Shown here piece by piece: positions 47,228-57,134 of a DNA stretch of 64,000 bases (within the stretch, counting starts at the first letter, position 1; the number at the start of each line of letters is the position of its first letter). The position numbers were made by a program, and so were the translations under genes. Below the pieces are notes generated by a model. The model ran no database searches. It saw only the letters and a list, made by a program, of their open reading frames with translations, and had not been told where the DNA came from. The stretch comes from Clostridium sp. CS001 (GTDB lineage: Bacteria > Bacillota > Clostridia > Clostridiales > Clostridiaceae), in contig NZ_JAIZZN010000008.1 of NCBI RefSeq assembly GCF_020443565.1, positions 104,836-168,835 on the forward strand. Reading direction: 5' to 3'.

Positions 47228-48523
47228 ATGAGTGAAACATTTAAATTTATTCATGCTGCAGATTTACATTTAGGCTCCTTTCTCAATATAAATGGAAAAC
47301 CACAAGAGTCCATACAAATGCTGTGTAACAGCGCCGTATATGATGCTTTTGAAAGGATATGCAGTAATGCTATTTTGTATAAGGTGGATTTCATATTGCT
47401 GTGTGGAGACGTTTATGATAGTTATCTACGATCTGTACGGGGAAATAAGTTTTTTGTCAATCAATGCGAAAGATTAAATGAAAAAGGTATATATGTATAT
47501 GTTATTTATGGTAATCACGATGCAATAGAAGTAAAGGAAGAATTGTTTGATATGCCGCCAAATGTTCACATTTTAAGTCCAAACAAAACAGAAAGTTTCG
47601 AGGTTTGTAAGGATGGGGAAGTGGTAGCTAGAATTGTTGGAAGATCATATAAGCATAGATCCGAAAAAGAAAGGATTTATGAAAGCTATTCACTAAGCAA
47701 CGAGGTGTTTAATATAGCAATGCTACATACTGCCCTAGAGGGAGATAATAAAAATTATGTTCCTTGCACTGTAGATGAGCTAAGAAACATACCTAACATT
47801 GATTATTGGGCACTAGGACATGTTCATAAAACCAAAATTTTAAGTGAGAGAAATCCTGTTATAGCCTTTCCAGGAATTCCTCAGGGGCGTGACATGGGAG
47901 AACAAGGAATTGGTGGCGTGTTCTACGTTGAGGTATGTAATAAAGAAGTTGTTTGTATGGAATTTTTACCTATAGCAACGGTTATATACAAAAGCTTAGA
48001 AGTAATAATAAGTGAAGAGGATGAAATAGAAAATTATAGCGACTTACTGCAAATGATTTTTGAAAAAGTAAGTAGTTTAAAATGTGATATTAATAAGGTT
48101 AAAGGCCACATTGTGCAGTTAATAATAAGGGGAAGAACTAAGCTGCATAATAAAATAAATGATATGAGGGAAGAGGATTATAAGAGTTTTATAGAAAGCA
48201 TAAATGAAGAATTTGCATTAGAAAATAACTTTATGTGGGTAGATTCAATAATATTTAGAACTGCTCTCCCTATGCAGGATTTTGAAAGCTTAAAGATGCA
48301 AAATTCTATTTTCCAGGAACTAGAGGACGTAATTAGATTATACAGCTTGGATTACCAACATAAAAAGCAGCTTGAAGGAAACTTGGGAGCCATTTGGAAG
48401 CAGCAAATTTACACCGAAAGCATTGAAGAAGATAAGTTTGATTTTGATGAAGAAATTTTAAGTGACATAATATTGCAAGCGAAAGAGCTTATTATTGAAA
48501 AGTTAGCAGAGGCTTTAGAATAG
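47228..48523 (+). CDS. DNA repair exonuclease, YhaO/SbcD-like metallophosphatase
   Basis: A 431-residue calcineurin-like nuclease. Metal-binding motifs: AADLHLGS (D and H), LLCGDVYD (GDxxD), IYGNHDA (GNHD) and LGHVHKT (GHxH). The Mre11/SbcD-type nuclease domain (about 1-260) is followed by a capping region. Together with the SMC-like ATPase encoded next, it should form an SbcCD/Mre11-Rad50-type complex, the YhaO-YhaN pair of Firmicutes. The ATG follows AGGTGGTGGAG. A TGGTAAAAT -10 element is seen at 47186-47194. Confidence 0.88.
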   Translation: MSETFKFIHAADLHLGSFLNINGKPQESIQMLCNSAVYDAFERICSNAILYKVDFILLCGDVYDSYLRSVRGNKFFVNQCERLNEKGIYVYVIYGNHDAIEVKEELFDMPPNVHILSPNKTESFEVCKDGEVVARIVGRSYKHRSEKERIYESYSLSNEVFNIAMLHTALEGDNKNYVPCTVDELRNIPNIDYWALGHVHKTKILSERNPVIAFPGIPQGRDMGEQGIGGVFYVEVCNKEVVCMEFLPIATVIYKSLEVIISEEDEIENYSDLLQMIFEKVSSLKCDINKVKGHIVQLIIRGRTKLHNKINDMREEDYKSFIESINEEFALENNFMWVDSIIFRTALPMQDFESLKMQNSIFQELEDVIRLYSLDYQHKKQLEGNLGAIWKQQIYTESIEEDKFDFDEEILSDIILQAKELIIEKLAEALE

Positions 48524-48580
48524 TGCCACCCACGTGGAAAGTGGCAAGTTTTCTTAACAAATAACATAGGTGGTGATAAT

Positions 48581-51433
48581 TTGAAGATAAAACAGCTGGA
48601 TATTAGAGATTTTGGGATATTTCAAGGTGAAAAGCTGAAGGACTTAGGAAATGGAATAATAGTTATTGGTGGGGCAAATAGGTCAGGTAAAACTAGCTTA
48701 ATGCAGATACTTAGGAATATTCCCTATGGGTTTCCTAAAGGTGGAAACCTGCCGCCGCCTAAATTTCAATATGACGTACGTTGTGATTTGGAAATAGAAG
48801 CAGGTAGCGATGCAAATGTATTATTAAAAGGGTTTAGTAACCCTGAGATAGTTTATAATAATACAGCCACAGGCAACACAAGTAAAAACTTATATAGCAT
48901 TGACAAAGCAACTTATAGGGAACTGTTTACCATAAGTCTTGATGAGCTCAATAGGAGTTCAAACAAGGATGATAGTAATCTTCAGTCTATGCTTCTTGGT
49001 GCAGGATTTAAGCATATTGTAAAGATACCTGGTATGGCAAAGGAGTTAAGAGAAAAGGCTAACATAATTGGCGGTACAAGGGGAAATCCAGCTACTAAAA
49101 TGTTTAAGCCCTATACGGAAAACATTAAAAAAGGCGTAGAAGGAAGGAAAAAATCTATCTCATTGTTAAACACCTTTGTGGAAAAGAAAGATATATTAGC
49201 ACAACTTGAAGATACTATTATTTCAAGGGAACTAGAGATTCAAGATAAGAATGATAATGTAATAAAATTAGAAGTTTTAAAACATAATTATAATCTTAAT
49301 GAAAATAAGAAAGTCTTGGAAGAAGAGCTAAAAGAATATTCGTTTAGTTTTTACGATGAAAAGGAATATAACATAGAAAAAGCTAAAACTCTAAAAGAGC
49401 AATATGTTAAAGAACTAGAAAAGTGCAATAATGATAACTATGAATTTCAAAGAGAAGCTTCAAGTGATGAGAGCGTTAAAGAACTACTTATTGAGAATAA
49501 AGCTTCTATTAGTAGTTTTTATAATGGATTATCAGGAATTAAAGAAATGAGCAAAAACATGAGTACACTGCGAAGTGAGTACTATGAAAAATCACAACTA
49601 CTAATGAATAAAGTTAAAAAATCTAACGATAACTGGACTAGTTTTAAAAGTGTGTCAGATATTAGCTGTGATGAGGTGCAACAAGAAATTTTAGCACAGG
49701 ATGTTGAAAAGTTTAGAAGCATAGAGGCTAAGGTAGTAAGTGCCAATAAAAGAATTGAAGATTTTAAAATTCAAAAGCAAGTGTTTGAGAAACAAACACA
49801 AAGTCATGACTGCGTAGACCCTATGAAAAGGTATTTTTATTTAACTTTATCCTTTATGATTCTCGGAATTATATTATTTTTTATAGATAAGTTTTTGGGA
49901 GCCTCAGTTATAATAATTGGAGCTGTTGGTATAGCGTTATATCTATCTATAAATTACTCAAACAGTAAGCTAATTAAAAATAGAAATGTAGAAATCAAAG
50001 CTCAAATGGATAATATTGAGATTGAACTTGCCAGGGCACTTTTGGAACTAAAAATGTTAGATAAAGATTTAGTGGAAATAAACAATATAATGGATGAGTA
50101 CAGGGATATTTTAAAGCTTGATGGAAGAATTTCAGTAGATGGCATTAAAGATTATTTTAAAACAGCGGCTTATTTAAAGGAAGAAATATATCAATATGAT
50201 AATTTAAAGAAAAAACTAATGAGTAAGTACAGTGATCTTAGGGAATCTTTAAGTAATATTACCAATGTGATTGATAAATTCCATAATTTAAATTCTAAAA
50301 ATACAGAAGATATAAATATAGAGGAAATAACCATCGATAATGCTCAAAGTATTTGCAATGATATTTTGATAAAAGTAGAAATATTATATAAGCAATTGCT
50401 ACTAGGAGAAAAATCGAAAGAGAGCTTTTCAAAATTAAATAGGTTAGAAGAAGAAATATTTAAGTTTCTAGGAATAAATCACTCAGAGGATATAGTATTA
50501 TCCATAGAAAAGTATATTAATCAAGGGGAGAAGTATACAAAATATAAAGATAAGCAGTTGGAGCTGAAAATTATTAAGGAAAAGCTATTACAAGCTGTGA
50601 AAATTCAGCGAGTAAAAGAGATACTGTATAAGGATAAAGAAAGCGAAAGTTTACTGCATGTCGAAGATTCTAAGTTACTAGAAGTCCTTGAAGATTTATA
50701 CCATCAGTATGAAAGTATTGATAAGTTGAGTTATGCTTATGAGGATTTGATTACGGAGGTTAAGGAATTAGAAAAAAATATAGAAAGTCTAAAAAATAAA
50801 AAGCAAAGCTTAAAAGATGAAATACAATCTTTGGATTCTGATGAGAGGTTATTGCAATATGAGAAAGAAATTAGAAAGGCAAGAAGTGACCTAAGACCCC
50901 TAGCGCAAAAATATGCCATTTATAATACTGCAGCATTATTCTTAGAGAAAATCAGAGAAAATTTCTTGATAAACACTAAAGATAAACTATTGAAGGGAGC
51001 AAGTGATGTTTTAAGTGAAATAACCTCTGGTGAATACAAAGACATTATGCCTATGGAAGATTTAATGCAGATGGATTTTAAAACTGTGCTACAAGACGAA
51101 AGTATTAAGGAGAGTACAAATGAGCTAAGTAGAGGGACGAAAGAACAATTATTTTTAGCTGTTCGAATAAGTAGAATTAAAGAAATTAATCCAAGCTTAC
51201 CAGTAATAATTGATGATTCCTTCGTTAATTTTGATATAGCACACACTAAAAACACTGTAAAAGCATTAGCAAAACTTTCAAAGACACATCAGATTTTTGT
51301 GCTTACTTGTCATGCAACACTGGTGGATCTAATAATGTCTAATGCGCCAGAGGCACAGTATTTTAAATTGGAAAAGGGTAAGTTTACGAAGAGCTTAGGA
51401 ATGGATCTAAAAGAATATCTGAATAAACTATAA
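48581..51433 (+). CDS. SMC/Rad50-like ATPase with internal membrane hairpin (YhaN-like)
   Basis: A 950-residue AAA ATPase. N-terminal Walker A: GGANRSGKTSL (about 31-41). C-terminal signature ELSRGTKEQLFLAV and Walker B LPVIIDDSFVNFD. Between them are long coiled coils interrupted by two hydrophobic segments (about 417-435 and 440-458), a feature I recall for YhaN that would tether the complex to the membrane. TTG start after TAGGTGGTGAT. It follows the YhaO-like gene by 57 bases, which include a small hairpin (GCCAC / GTGGC). Confidence 0.87.
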   Translation: MKIKQLDIRDFGIFQGEKLKDLGNGIIVIGGANRSGKTSLMQILRNIPYGFPKGGNLPPPKFQYDVRCDLEIEAGSDANVLLKGFSNPEIVYNNTATGNTSKNLYSIDKATYRELFTISLDELNRSSNKDDSNLQSMLLGAGFKHIVKIPGMAKELREKANIIGGTRGNPATKMFKPYTENIKKGVEGRKKSISLLNTFVEKKDILAQLEDTIISRELEIQDKNDNVIKLEVLKHNYNLNENKKVLEEELKEYSFSFYDEKEYNIEKAKTLKEQYVKELEKCNNDNYEFQREASSDESVKELLIENKASISSFYNGLSGIKEMSKNMSTLRSEYYEKSQLLMNKVKKSNDNWTSFKSVSDISCDEVQQEILAQDVEKFRSIEAKVVSANKRIEDFKIQKQVFEKQTQSHDCVDPMKRYFYLTLSFMILGIILFFIDKFLGASVIIIGAVGIALYLSINYSNSKLIKNRNVEIKAQMDNIEIELARALLELKMLDKDLVEINNIMDEYRDILKLDGRISVDGIKDYFKTAAYLKEEIYQYDNLKKKLMSKYSDLRESLSNITNVIDKFHNLNSKNTEDINIEEITIDNAQSICNDILIKVEILYKQLLLGEKSKESFSKLNRLEEEIFKFLGINHSEDIVLSIEKYINQGEKYTKYKDKQLELKIIKEKLLQAVKIQRVKEILYKDKESESLLHVEDSKLLEVLEDLYHQYESIDKLSYAYEDLITEVKELEKNIESLKNKKQSLKDEIQSLDSDERLLQYEKEIRKARSDLRPLAQKYAIYNTAALFLEKIRENFLINTKDKLLKGASDVLSEITSGEYKDIMPMEDLMQMDFKTVLQDESIKESTNELSRGTKEQLFLAVRISRIKEINPSLPVIIDDSFVNFDIAHTKNTVKALAKLSKTHQIFVLTCHATLVDLIMSNAPEAQYFKLEKGKFTKSLGMDLKEYLNKL

Positions 51434-51438
51434 GGACA

Positions 51439-51486
51439 AGATAAGTGCCTCTTAAAAATCATATACTTTTTAAGAGGCACTTATCT
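51439..51486. terminator. Strong hairpin between YhaN-like gene and the reverse-strand operon
   Basis: AGATAAGTGCCTCTTAAAAA (51439-51458) pairs perfectly with its complement (51467-51486), loop 8. It contains T/A-rich ends and probably terminates both converging transcripts. Confidence 0.8.
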
Positions 51487-51502
51487 GTATATAACTAAGA
51501 TA

Positions 51503-51895
51503 CTATTTTTTATAACCTTCAGATTCTAACCAGCTTATTGCTTCTACTTTATTATCAAACATTTTAGGATTTACAACATTTCCAGCACCACGGTTCATTT
51601 GCATTTTAACTACTGCACTGTTAAGAATTATAGCTGCATTAGTTAAACCTAAATCAGCCGCCCATGCAATATGTGACTGTATTTCTGTTGCAATGGATGA
51701 TGTTTTATATTCTGTTAAGTCAGAACATTTTGCCCACTTTTTACCCTTAATTAAAGGTGCAACTTTTGAAATATAATCAGCTTGAAATCTTTTAAAATCC
51801 TCAACCGTCCAGAATCCCTTTTGCATCTCGTGCACTATAGTCCCATTAGTATTAACCTCGATTGTGTACATATCTTTTATATCTGTTATTTTCAT
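51503..51895 (-). CDS. SpoIIAA-like (STAS/SEC14-type) protein
   Basis: A 130-residue protein (MKITDIKDMYTIEVNTNGT ... KMFDNKVEAISWLESEGYKK) with the length and end motif of SpoIIAA-like domain proteins (PF11964 type). There is no phospho-acceptor Ser that I can point to with confidence. ATG 51895 is preceded by GAGGAGG; the open frame extends upstream into the next gene but without a ribosome site. It is the last gene of a three-gene operon with a ThDP enzyme and a GAF-like protein. Confidence 0.65.
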   Translation of the reverse strand: MKITDIKDMYTIEVNTNGTIVHEMQKGFWTVEDFKRFQADYISKVAPLIKGKKWAKCSDLTEYKTSSIATEIQSHIAWAADLGLTNAAIILNSAVVKMQMNRGAGNVVNPKMFDNKVEAISWLESEGYKK

Positions 51896-51917
51896 TTGAA
51901 TTTCCTCCTCGTCATTT

Positions 51918-53585
51918 TTATTGTTTTTTATTGATAAGTGATTTAAATCTATCTGCAACCGCAGGTGATTCTGAACCATCAGTGATTAATTCTACTACTA
52001 ATGGACCATCCATAGTTTTCATTAACTGTTTATGCATATCCAATTCTTCTAAATTAGTCACAGCTACGGCTTTAACTCCCATTGAATTTGCAATATCTTT
52101 GATTGAAACTCTCTTTTGTTTTAAACCAACTAGAGGTCTGCCAAAGATATATTTATGACCATGTTCTACATAACCCAACATGCTGTTGTTAATTACAAAA
52201 TATATTATTGGTATATTATACTCTCTTGCAGTTAGTATTTCAGTGCCATTCATGAAAAATGCACCATCACCTACTATAACTGCAGTGGTAGTATCTTTAT
52301 TTGCTAATGCAGTGCCAATTGCGCCACCTACCGCTACACCCATTGCCCCATAATTCAAGCTTATACTGAAATTACTCCTCTCACCAATGGGTAAATACTT
52401 AATTACAAAATTCATGTATTCACCTATATCGGAAAGTAAATGATGATTTTCAGGTAGTAGTTCAGGTAGTTTTTCTAAAAATAATCTAGTAGATAGGCCA
52501 GTGTGGCCACCTTCGATATAAGGTGCATTTAAAATAGAATTATCTATTGAACATACAACATCTTTTTCTAAGCAATCCCTAATTAATAAAGCTAAAGCTT
52601 CCTTTAAACTATAAATAATTGCTAAATCTACATTAAATACTTTATTAAGCTCATTTTTATCCCAATCAATATGAATTACTTTCCTACCTTTTATAAGTAC
52701 ATCATTATAATTCCTCGTAGCTGATTCACCTAAGCTTGTACCAAGAATCAATACGCAATCTATGCTCTCATTTTCAATGTAATTAACCGCCAAATCAGAA
52801 CCAGAAAAACCATAACTACCTAAATTGTACTTAAAACTAGTTGGTATTATACCTTTTCCTTGTGGGGTTGTTATTATAGGCCAACCTAGTTTTTCACTTA
52901 GAAGCATAGCTTGATCTCCTACGTGAGTACACCCTCTACCAACTAAAATTAAACCTGTTTGACTTGAATTTATTAAGTTTACCGCTTTTAACAATGTTGA
53001 TTTAGTGTAATTAGAAGATGCTATATTCGATAAATGCAATCTACTAACATTCGAAGACTGTATAAACTCATTAAACACAGCATCAGATACAGGACTCATT
53101 TGTACATCTATAGGGATTGAAATATGTACAGGACCATAAGGGGGAGTTAGTGCAATTTCTATTGCATTCTTGATATCATTTAACACATCATTTGGGTTTG
53201 TAATTGTTTTACTATACTTTGTTATTGGTTTCACTATATTCTCTGTATTTAGTTCTTGAATAGCACCTTTACCTATTTGATGGGTATTCACATAGCCACT
53301 AAGTATAAGTACAGGCAATTTTCGTCGGTGTGCATCAGCAATGCCATTTATAGCGTTATTTAATCCTACCGCACCAGCCAATATAGATACTCCTAGTTTA
53401 TCAGATGCATCTGCATAATTTGTGGCCGCATATAATGCACCAGCCTCATTTTTTGATGTTATTGGTTTTATATTTGTGTCATTTATAGAATCCCATAGAG
53501 AACTACAAGTTCCTGATGAAATTCCGAAAATATACTCTACTCCATTTCTTTCTAGAGATTTAGTTATACAAGTTGATAGCTTCAT
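51918..53585 (-). CDS. Thiamine diphosphate-dependent enzyme, acetolactate synthase-like
   Basis: A 555-residue three-domain ThDP enzyme (PYR, central, PP domains). The catalytic Glu is E47 in SKNEAGALYAA. The ThDP motif is GDGAFFMNGTEILTARE ... NNSML. Central domain: LILVGRGC and LGTSLGE. It resembles acetolactate synthase, oxalyl-CoA decarboxylase and sulfoacetaldehyde acetyltransferase relatives; no ilvN regulatory subunit or branched-chain genes are adjacent, so an anabolic role is unlikely. A FAD-site signature was not evident. The substrate cannot be fixed. It lies between the GAF-like and SpoIIAA-like genes. Confidence 0.8.
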   Translation of the reverse strand: MKLSTCITKSLERNGVEYIFGISSGTCSSLWDSINDTNIKPITSKNEAGALYAATNYADASDKLGVSILAGAVGLNNAINGIADAHRRKLPVLILSGYVNTHQIGKGAIQELNTENIVKPITKYSKTITNPNDVLNDIKNAIEIALTPPYGPVHISIPIDVQMSPVSDAVFNEFIQSSNVSRLHLSNIASSNYTKSTLLKAVNLINSSQTGLILVGRGCTHVGDQAMLLSEKLGWPIITTPQGKGIIPTSFKYNLGSYGFSGSDLAVNYIENESIDCVLILGTSLGESATRNYNDVLIKGRKVIHIDWDKNELNKVFNVDLAIIYSLKEALALLIRDCLEKDVVCSIDNSILNAPYIEGGHTGLSTRLFLEKLPELLPENHHLLSDIGEYMNFVIKYLPIGERSNFSISLNYGAMGVAVGGAIGTALANKDTTTAVIVGDGAFFMNGTEILTAREYNIPIIYFVINNSMLGYVEHGHKYIFGRPLVGLKQKRVSIKDIANSMGVKAVAVTNLEELDMHKQLMKTMDGPLVVELITDGSESPAVADRFKSLINKKQ

Positions 53586-53601
53586 TATTTATGACCTCTA
53601 T

Positions 53602-54030
53602 TCACTCAAAAATATATGTGAATTTTTTAATTGCTAGTTCACATTCTAGTATTAACTCATCTTTTAGACTATTTACCGTTCCAATAGACACTAAGGGTAT
53701 TACCCCTACAACTTCATTAGCTATTACTATTGGAAACATATAAACACTATGTACTTCAAAAAAATCCATGTCATTAGTGCTTGATAAAGATGCATCTTTT
53801 ATATACACTTTTTTCTTAGAGCATAATAATTCAACCAACATAGGATTATTAGCTACTAATACAGGATTATCTGTATGTTTTTTTATCCATTCATCTTGGG
53901 TTATCTTACCATCGTGGCTTTTTATAACTGGTTGAAGCCTATCTAAAAAAATGCGGTGATAGCCTATATCCTCTATGCCTGTGAGATTAGTTAATATGTC
54001 ACATAATACATAAAATGACTTTTTGTCCAT
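53602..54030 (-). CDS. GAF-like sensor protein
   Basis: A 142-residue soluble protein. The strand-helix order and the wording YMFPIVIANEVVGVIPLVS near the end suggest a GAF-type ligand-binding domain without an output module. An unusual internal stretch is FLDRLQPVIKSHDGKITQDEW. ATG after AGGAGGTGAAC. It is the first gene of the reverse-strand operon, 16 bases before the ThDP enzyme. A role as a sensor for that enzyme's product is an inference. Confidence 0.55.
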   Translation of the reverse strand: MDKKSFYVLCDILTNLTGIEDIGYHRIFLDRLQPVIKSHDGKITQDEWIKKHTDNPVLVANNPMLVELLCSKKKVYIKDASLSSTNDMDFFEVHSVYMFPIVIANEVVGVIPLVSIGTVNSLKDELILECELAIKKFTYIFE

Positions 54031-54344
54031 TAGTTCACCTCCTTATTGTATTATTGTAGCATGTGAATCATATTATGTCAAAATATCACAAGGATTTTTT
54101 CTTGATTTTAATTTGAAAGTTAATTATATTAAAAGTTTAATACAAACAAAGTAATAATTTATGCAGTAATAAATAATTTTTAAAAATAAGTATCTTACAA
54201 TTTTCCACCTTGTATTTATTTACATGTGCCTAGGTGGATAAATAATGGTATAATAGATTATTAAAAGTCGTTAATTGTAGCTCTAATGGAGATGAGTTAA
54301 CAGGCTATTATAAGAAATATTAGTGTAATCTAATAGAAAGTGAA
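54031..54344. promoter_or_regulatory. Divergent promoter region with an inverted repeat
   Basis: TGGTATAAT (54246-54254) is an extended -10 element for topB. Upstream, TCCACCT (54204-54210) and AGGTGGA (54232-54238) form an inverted repeat that could be an operator or a hairpin. The GAF operon must start in the left part of this region, but no promoter for it was clear. Confidence 0.45.
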
Positions 54345-56351
54345 GTGATACTTATCAGTAAGGCATTATTTATTACGGAAAAACCAAGTGTTGCTGCAGA
54401 GTTTGCAAAAGCCTTAAAAATAAATGGTAGAAAGCAAGATGGATTTATAGAGTCTGACAGAGCAATTGTAACATGGTGTGTGGGTCATCTTGTTAATATG
54501 AGTTATCCAGAAAAGTATGATGAAAAGTTGAAAAAATGGTCCTTGGCTAATTTACCATTTTTGCCTAAAGTATATAAATATGAAGTTATAGATGGAGTAA
54601 AAAAACAATTTAATATTGTAAGAAATCAATTAATTCGGAAGGATATTGATAGAATTTATGTTTGTACAGACTCGGGGCGAGAGGGGGAGTACATATATAG
54701 ATTAGTGGATGATATGGCTGGCAATCCCAAAAAAGAAAAACGAAGAGTTTGGATAGATTCGCAAACAGAAGAAGAGATAATTCGTGGTGTTAAAGAAGCA
54801 AAGGATTTAAAAGAGTATGATAATCTATCAGAAGCGGCTTATTTAAGAGCAAAAGAGGATTATCTAATGGGAATTAATTTTTCAAGGCTTTTAAGTCTTG
54901 TCTATGGCAAAACTGTAAGCAATTATCTTGGAAAGAATTATATAGTTATTGCCGTGGGCCGAGTAATGTCTTGTGTACTTGGAATGGTTGTTCAAAGGGA
55001 AAGAGAAGTTAGAGAATTTGTTGTAACACCTTTTTATAAAATTATAGGAAGTTTTAAAGTAGATGAAGAATCTAGCTACGACGGAGAATGGAAAGCTGTA
55101 GAAGGTTCTAAGTACTTTGATTCACATATGCTATACAATGAGGGTGGATTTAAGACAGAAGAGGCAGCTCAAAAGTTAATAGGAGAGTTAAGAGATTATA
55201 GCTTAGATGGAAAAGCCCTTGTAGAAGCTGTTACTAAGAAGAAGGAAAATAAAAATGCTCCGCTACTGTTTAATTTAGCAGAAATGCAAAATGAATGTTC
55301 TAAAAGGTTTAAAATAAACCCAGAGCAAACCCTTGGCCATATTCAAGCCTTGTATGAGAAAAAGATGCTTACATATCCAAGAACGGATGCCAGGGTATTA
55401 TCTACAGCTGTGGCTAAGGAAATAGATAAAAATATAAAGAAGCTACTAAACCTTAAGGGCGATGCAGAGATAAAGAATATAGTAGAGAATATTCTAGAAA
55501 AAAAATGGTATAACAATTTGGCAAAAACTAAGTATGTGGATGACAGCAAAATCACAGATCACTATGCTATTATTCCAACAGGTGAGGGTCTTTCGAATTA
55601 TTTATCATTAAAAGATATTGAAAAGAAAATCTATGATTTAGTGCTACGACGGTTTTTAGCTATATTTTATCCACCTGCAGTATTTAGCAAAGTTTCAGTA
55701 ATAACAAAGATTGATGTAGAAAGATTTTTTACTTCAGATAAAGTTTGTGTTGAGCAAGGATACCTAGAGGTGCTAAAACCTGACAGTGATAATAATGAAA
55801 GTGGTAGTAAAAATATGAAATTCTTAAGCACATTAAAAAAAGGTCAAAGCGTAATGCTAGAAGATTTATTTGTAAAGGAAGGCAAAACATCACCACCTAA
55901 AAGATTTACCACGGGGTCAATAATTATAGCCATGGAAAATGCAGGTAAGCTTATTGAAGATGAAGAATTAAGAGAGCATATAAAAGGATCTGGCATTGGA
56001 ACAAGTGCTACTCGTTCAGGTATTCTAACAAAGCTTGAGAAAATAGAATATATTAAATCAAATAATAAGACTCAAGTGGTTATGCCTACGCTCCTTGGAG
56101 AAATTATCTACGATGTGGTAAAGAACTCTATACCCACCTTGCTAAACCCAGACTTAACAGCTAGTTGGGAAAAAGGATTAACAATGGTTACGAAGAATGA
56201 AATAAAAGGTAATATATATATGGATAAGCTTGAAAATTATATAATCAAAAACTCTGATAGAGTACTTAAACTCAATAATGCATCGAGGCTTAAAAACAAT
56301 TTTGATAGGGTTAGTGGATTTTATAGAAATCCTCAAATTGAAGTGGAATAA
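54345..56351 (+). CDS. topB: DNA topoisomerase III
   Basis: A 668-residue type IA topoisomerase. TOPRIM: FITEKPSVAAEFAKAL and TDSGREGEYI (acidic triad region). Catalytic Tyr in MLTYPRTDARVLS (about 345). The family wording EYDNLSEAAYLRAKEDYLMGINFSR is recognisable here (split: ARAKEDYL-like, GINFSRLLS). No C-terminal zinc ribbon is present, as in TopB proteins. The start is GTG 54345 after GAAAGTGAA; the next codons (ILISKALFITEK) match the family start closely, so an internal start is possible. It decatenates DNA and resolves recombination intermediates. Confidence 0.93.
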   Translation: MILISKALFITEKPSVAAEFAKALKINGRKQDGFIESDRAIVTWCVGHLVNMSYPEKYDEKLKKWSLANLPFLPKVYKYEVIDGVKKQFNIVRNQLIRKDIDRIYVCTDSGREGEYIYRLVDDMAGNPKKEKRRVWIDSQTEEEIIRGVKEAKDLKEYDNLSEAAYLRAKEDYLMGINFSRLLSLVYGKTVSNYLGKNYIVIAVGRVMSCVLGMVVQREREVREFVVTPFYKIIGSFKVDEESSYDGEWKAVEGSKYFDSHMLYNEGGFKTEEAAQKLIGELRDYSLDGKALVEAVTKKKENKNAPLLFNLAEMQNECSKRFKINPEQTLGHIQALYEKKMLTYPRTDARVLSTAVAKEIDKNIKKLLNLKGDAEIKNIVENILEKKWYNNLAKTKYVDDSKITDHYAIIPTGEGLSNYLSLKDIEKKIYDLVLRRFLAIFYPPAVFSKVSVITKIDVERFFTSDKVCVEQGYLEVLKPDSDNNESGSKNMKFLSTLKKGQSVMLEDLFVKEGKTSPPKRFTTGSIIIAMENAGKLIEDEELREHIKGSGIGTSATRSGILTKLEKIEYIKSNNKTQVVMPTLLGEIIYDVVKNSIPTLLNPDLTASWEKGLTMVTKNEIKGNIYMDKLENYIIKNSDRVLKLNNASRLKNNFDRVSGFYRNPQIEVE

Positions 56352-56360
56352 TTTAAAAAA

Positions 56361-56463
56361 AGAATCGTATATTTTATAGAAAACTTACGAATAAGTCTTA
56401 CAGTTACCTGACTTACTCATATGTTTTCTCAATAATATATGATTCTTTTTTATTTTATAATTA
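56361..56463. terminator. Terminator of topB, copy A of an 87-nt repeat
   Basis: A long imperfect hairpin with AGAATC / GATTCT at the base, GAAAAC / GTTTTC in the middle and GAATAAGTC / GACTTACTC near the tip, then T6. Bases 56377-56463 match 59401-59487 at 77 of 87 positions without gaps. Confidence 0.8.
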
Positions 56464-56570
56464 AATTACAAGAATCCAATAGATGGTAAACTAACCATAG
56501 ATAATAACTATTAGACAAAACAATGCATATTATTTATTATTATATTTATATGTGTTGAAAGGAGAATTAA

Positions 56571-57134
56571 ATGCAAAGAAAGAAAGAAATGGTCCTATTG
56601 TGTCACTGCATAGTAAATTGCAATTCAAAAGTTGAGGGGTTAGCCCTTTATAAGGGTGCACAGGTAGACCTTATTAAATATCTTATTGAAAAGGGATACG
56701 GCATAATTCAGCTCCCATGTCCTGAAATGAGTATGTACGGGATAAAAAGATGGGGACAAGTTAAAGAACAGTTCGACACCCCCTATTATAGAAACAACTG
56801 TAAAAAGATACTAGAACCTATTCTAGAGCAAGTTTTAGACTATACTCGAAATGGATATAGCATTAATGCCTTAATTGGAGTAGATGGAAGTCCCAGCTGT
56901 GGTGTTAATAAGACATGTTCTTCATCTCTTTGGGGTGGTGAGATAGGATTTGAATATGGCATTGAAAAGAAGATTAAGAATGTAATCACTATCAATGCAA
57001 AAGGGGTTTTTATAGAGGAATTAGACATGCTACTGGCACAAAACAATATCAAAATTAAATTTATAGCAATTGATGAAAGCAATCCTAATTCTTCAATTGA
57101 ATATATTATAAATAGTTTGGAAGGAGATTATTAA
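56571..57134 (+). CDS. TudS-related putative desulfidase (DUF523-like, CD3072 type)
   Basis: A 187-residue protein. Conserved cysteines: the N-terminal LLCHCIVNC (C11, C13, C17), LPCPEMS (C50) and GVDGSPSCGV (D105, C110). In the DUF523/TudS family three such Cys hold a [4Fe-4S] cluster that removes sulfur from thiolated substrates. The pattern matches the subgroup named after C. difficile CD3072. AAAGGAGAAT precedes the ATG. It is directly followed (stop next to start) by a polar amino-acid ABC transporter, suggesting uptake and desulfuration of a sulfur compound. Confidence 0.75.
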   Translation: MQRKKEMVLLCHCIVNCNSKVEGLALYKGAQVDLIKYLIEKGYGIIQLPCPEMSMYGIKRWGQVKEQFDTPYYRNNCKKILEPILEQVLDYTRNGYSINALIGVDGSPSCGVNKTCSSSLWGGEIGFEYGIEKKIKNVITINAKGVFIEELDMLLAQNNIKIKFIAIDESNPNSSIEYIINSLEGDY

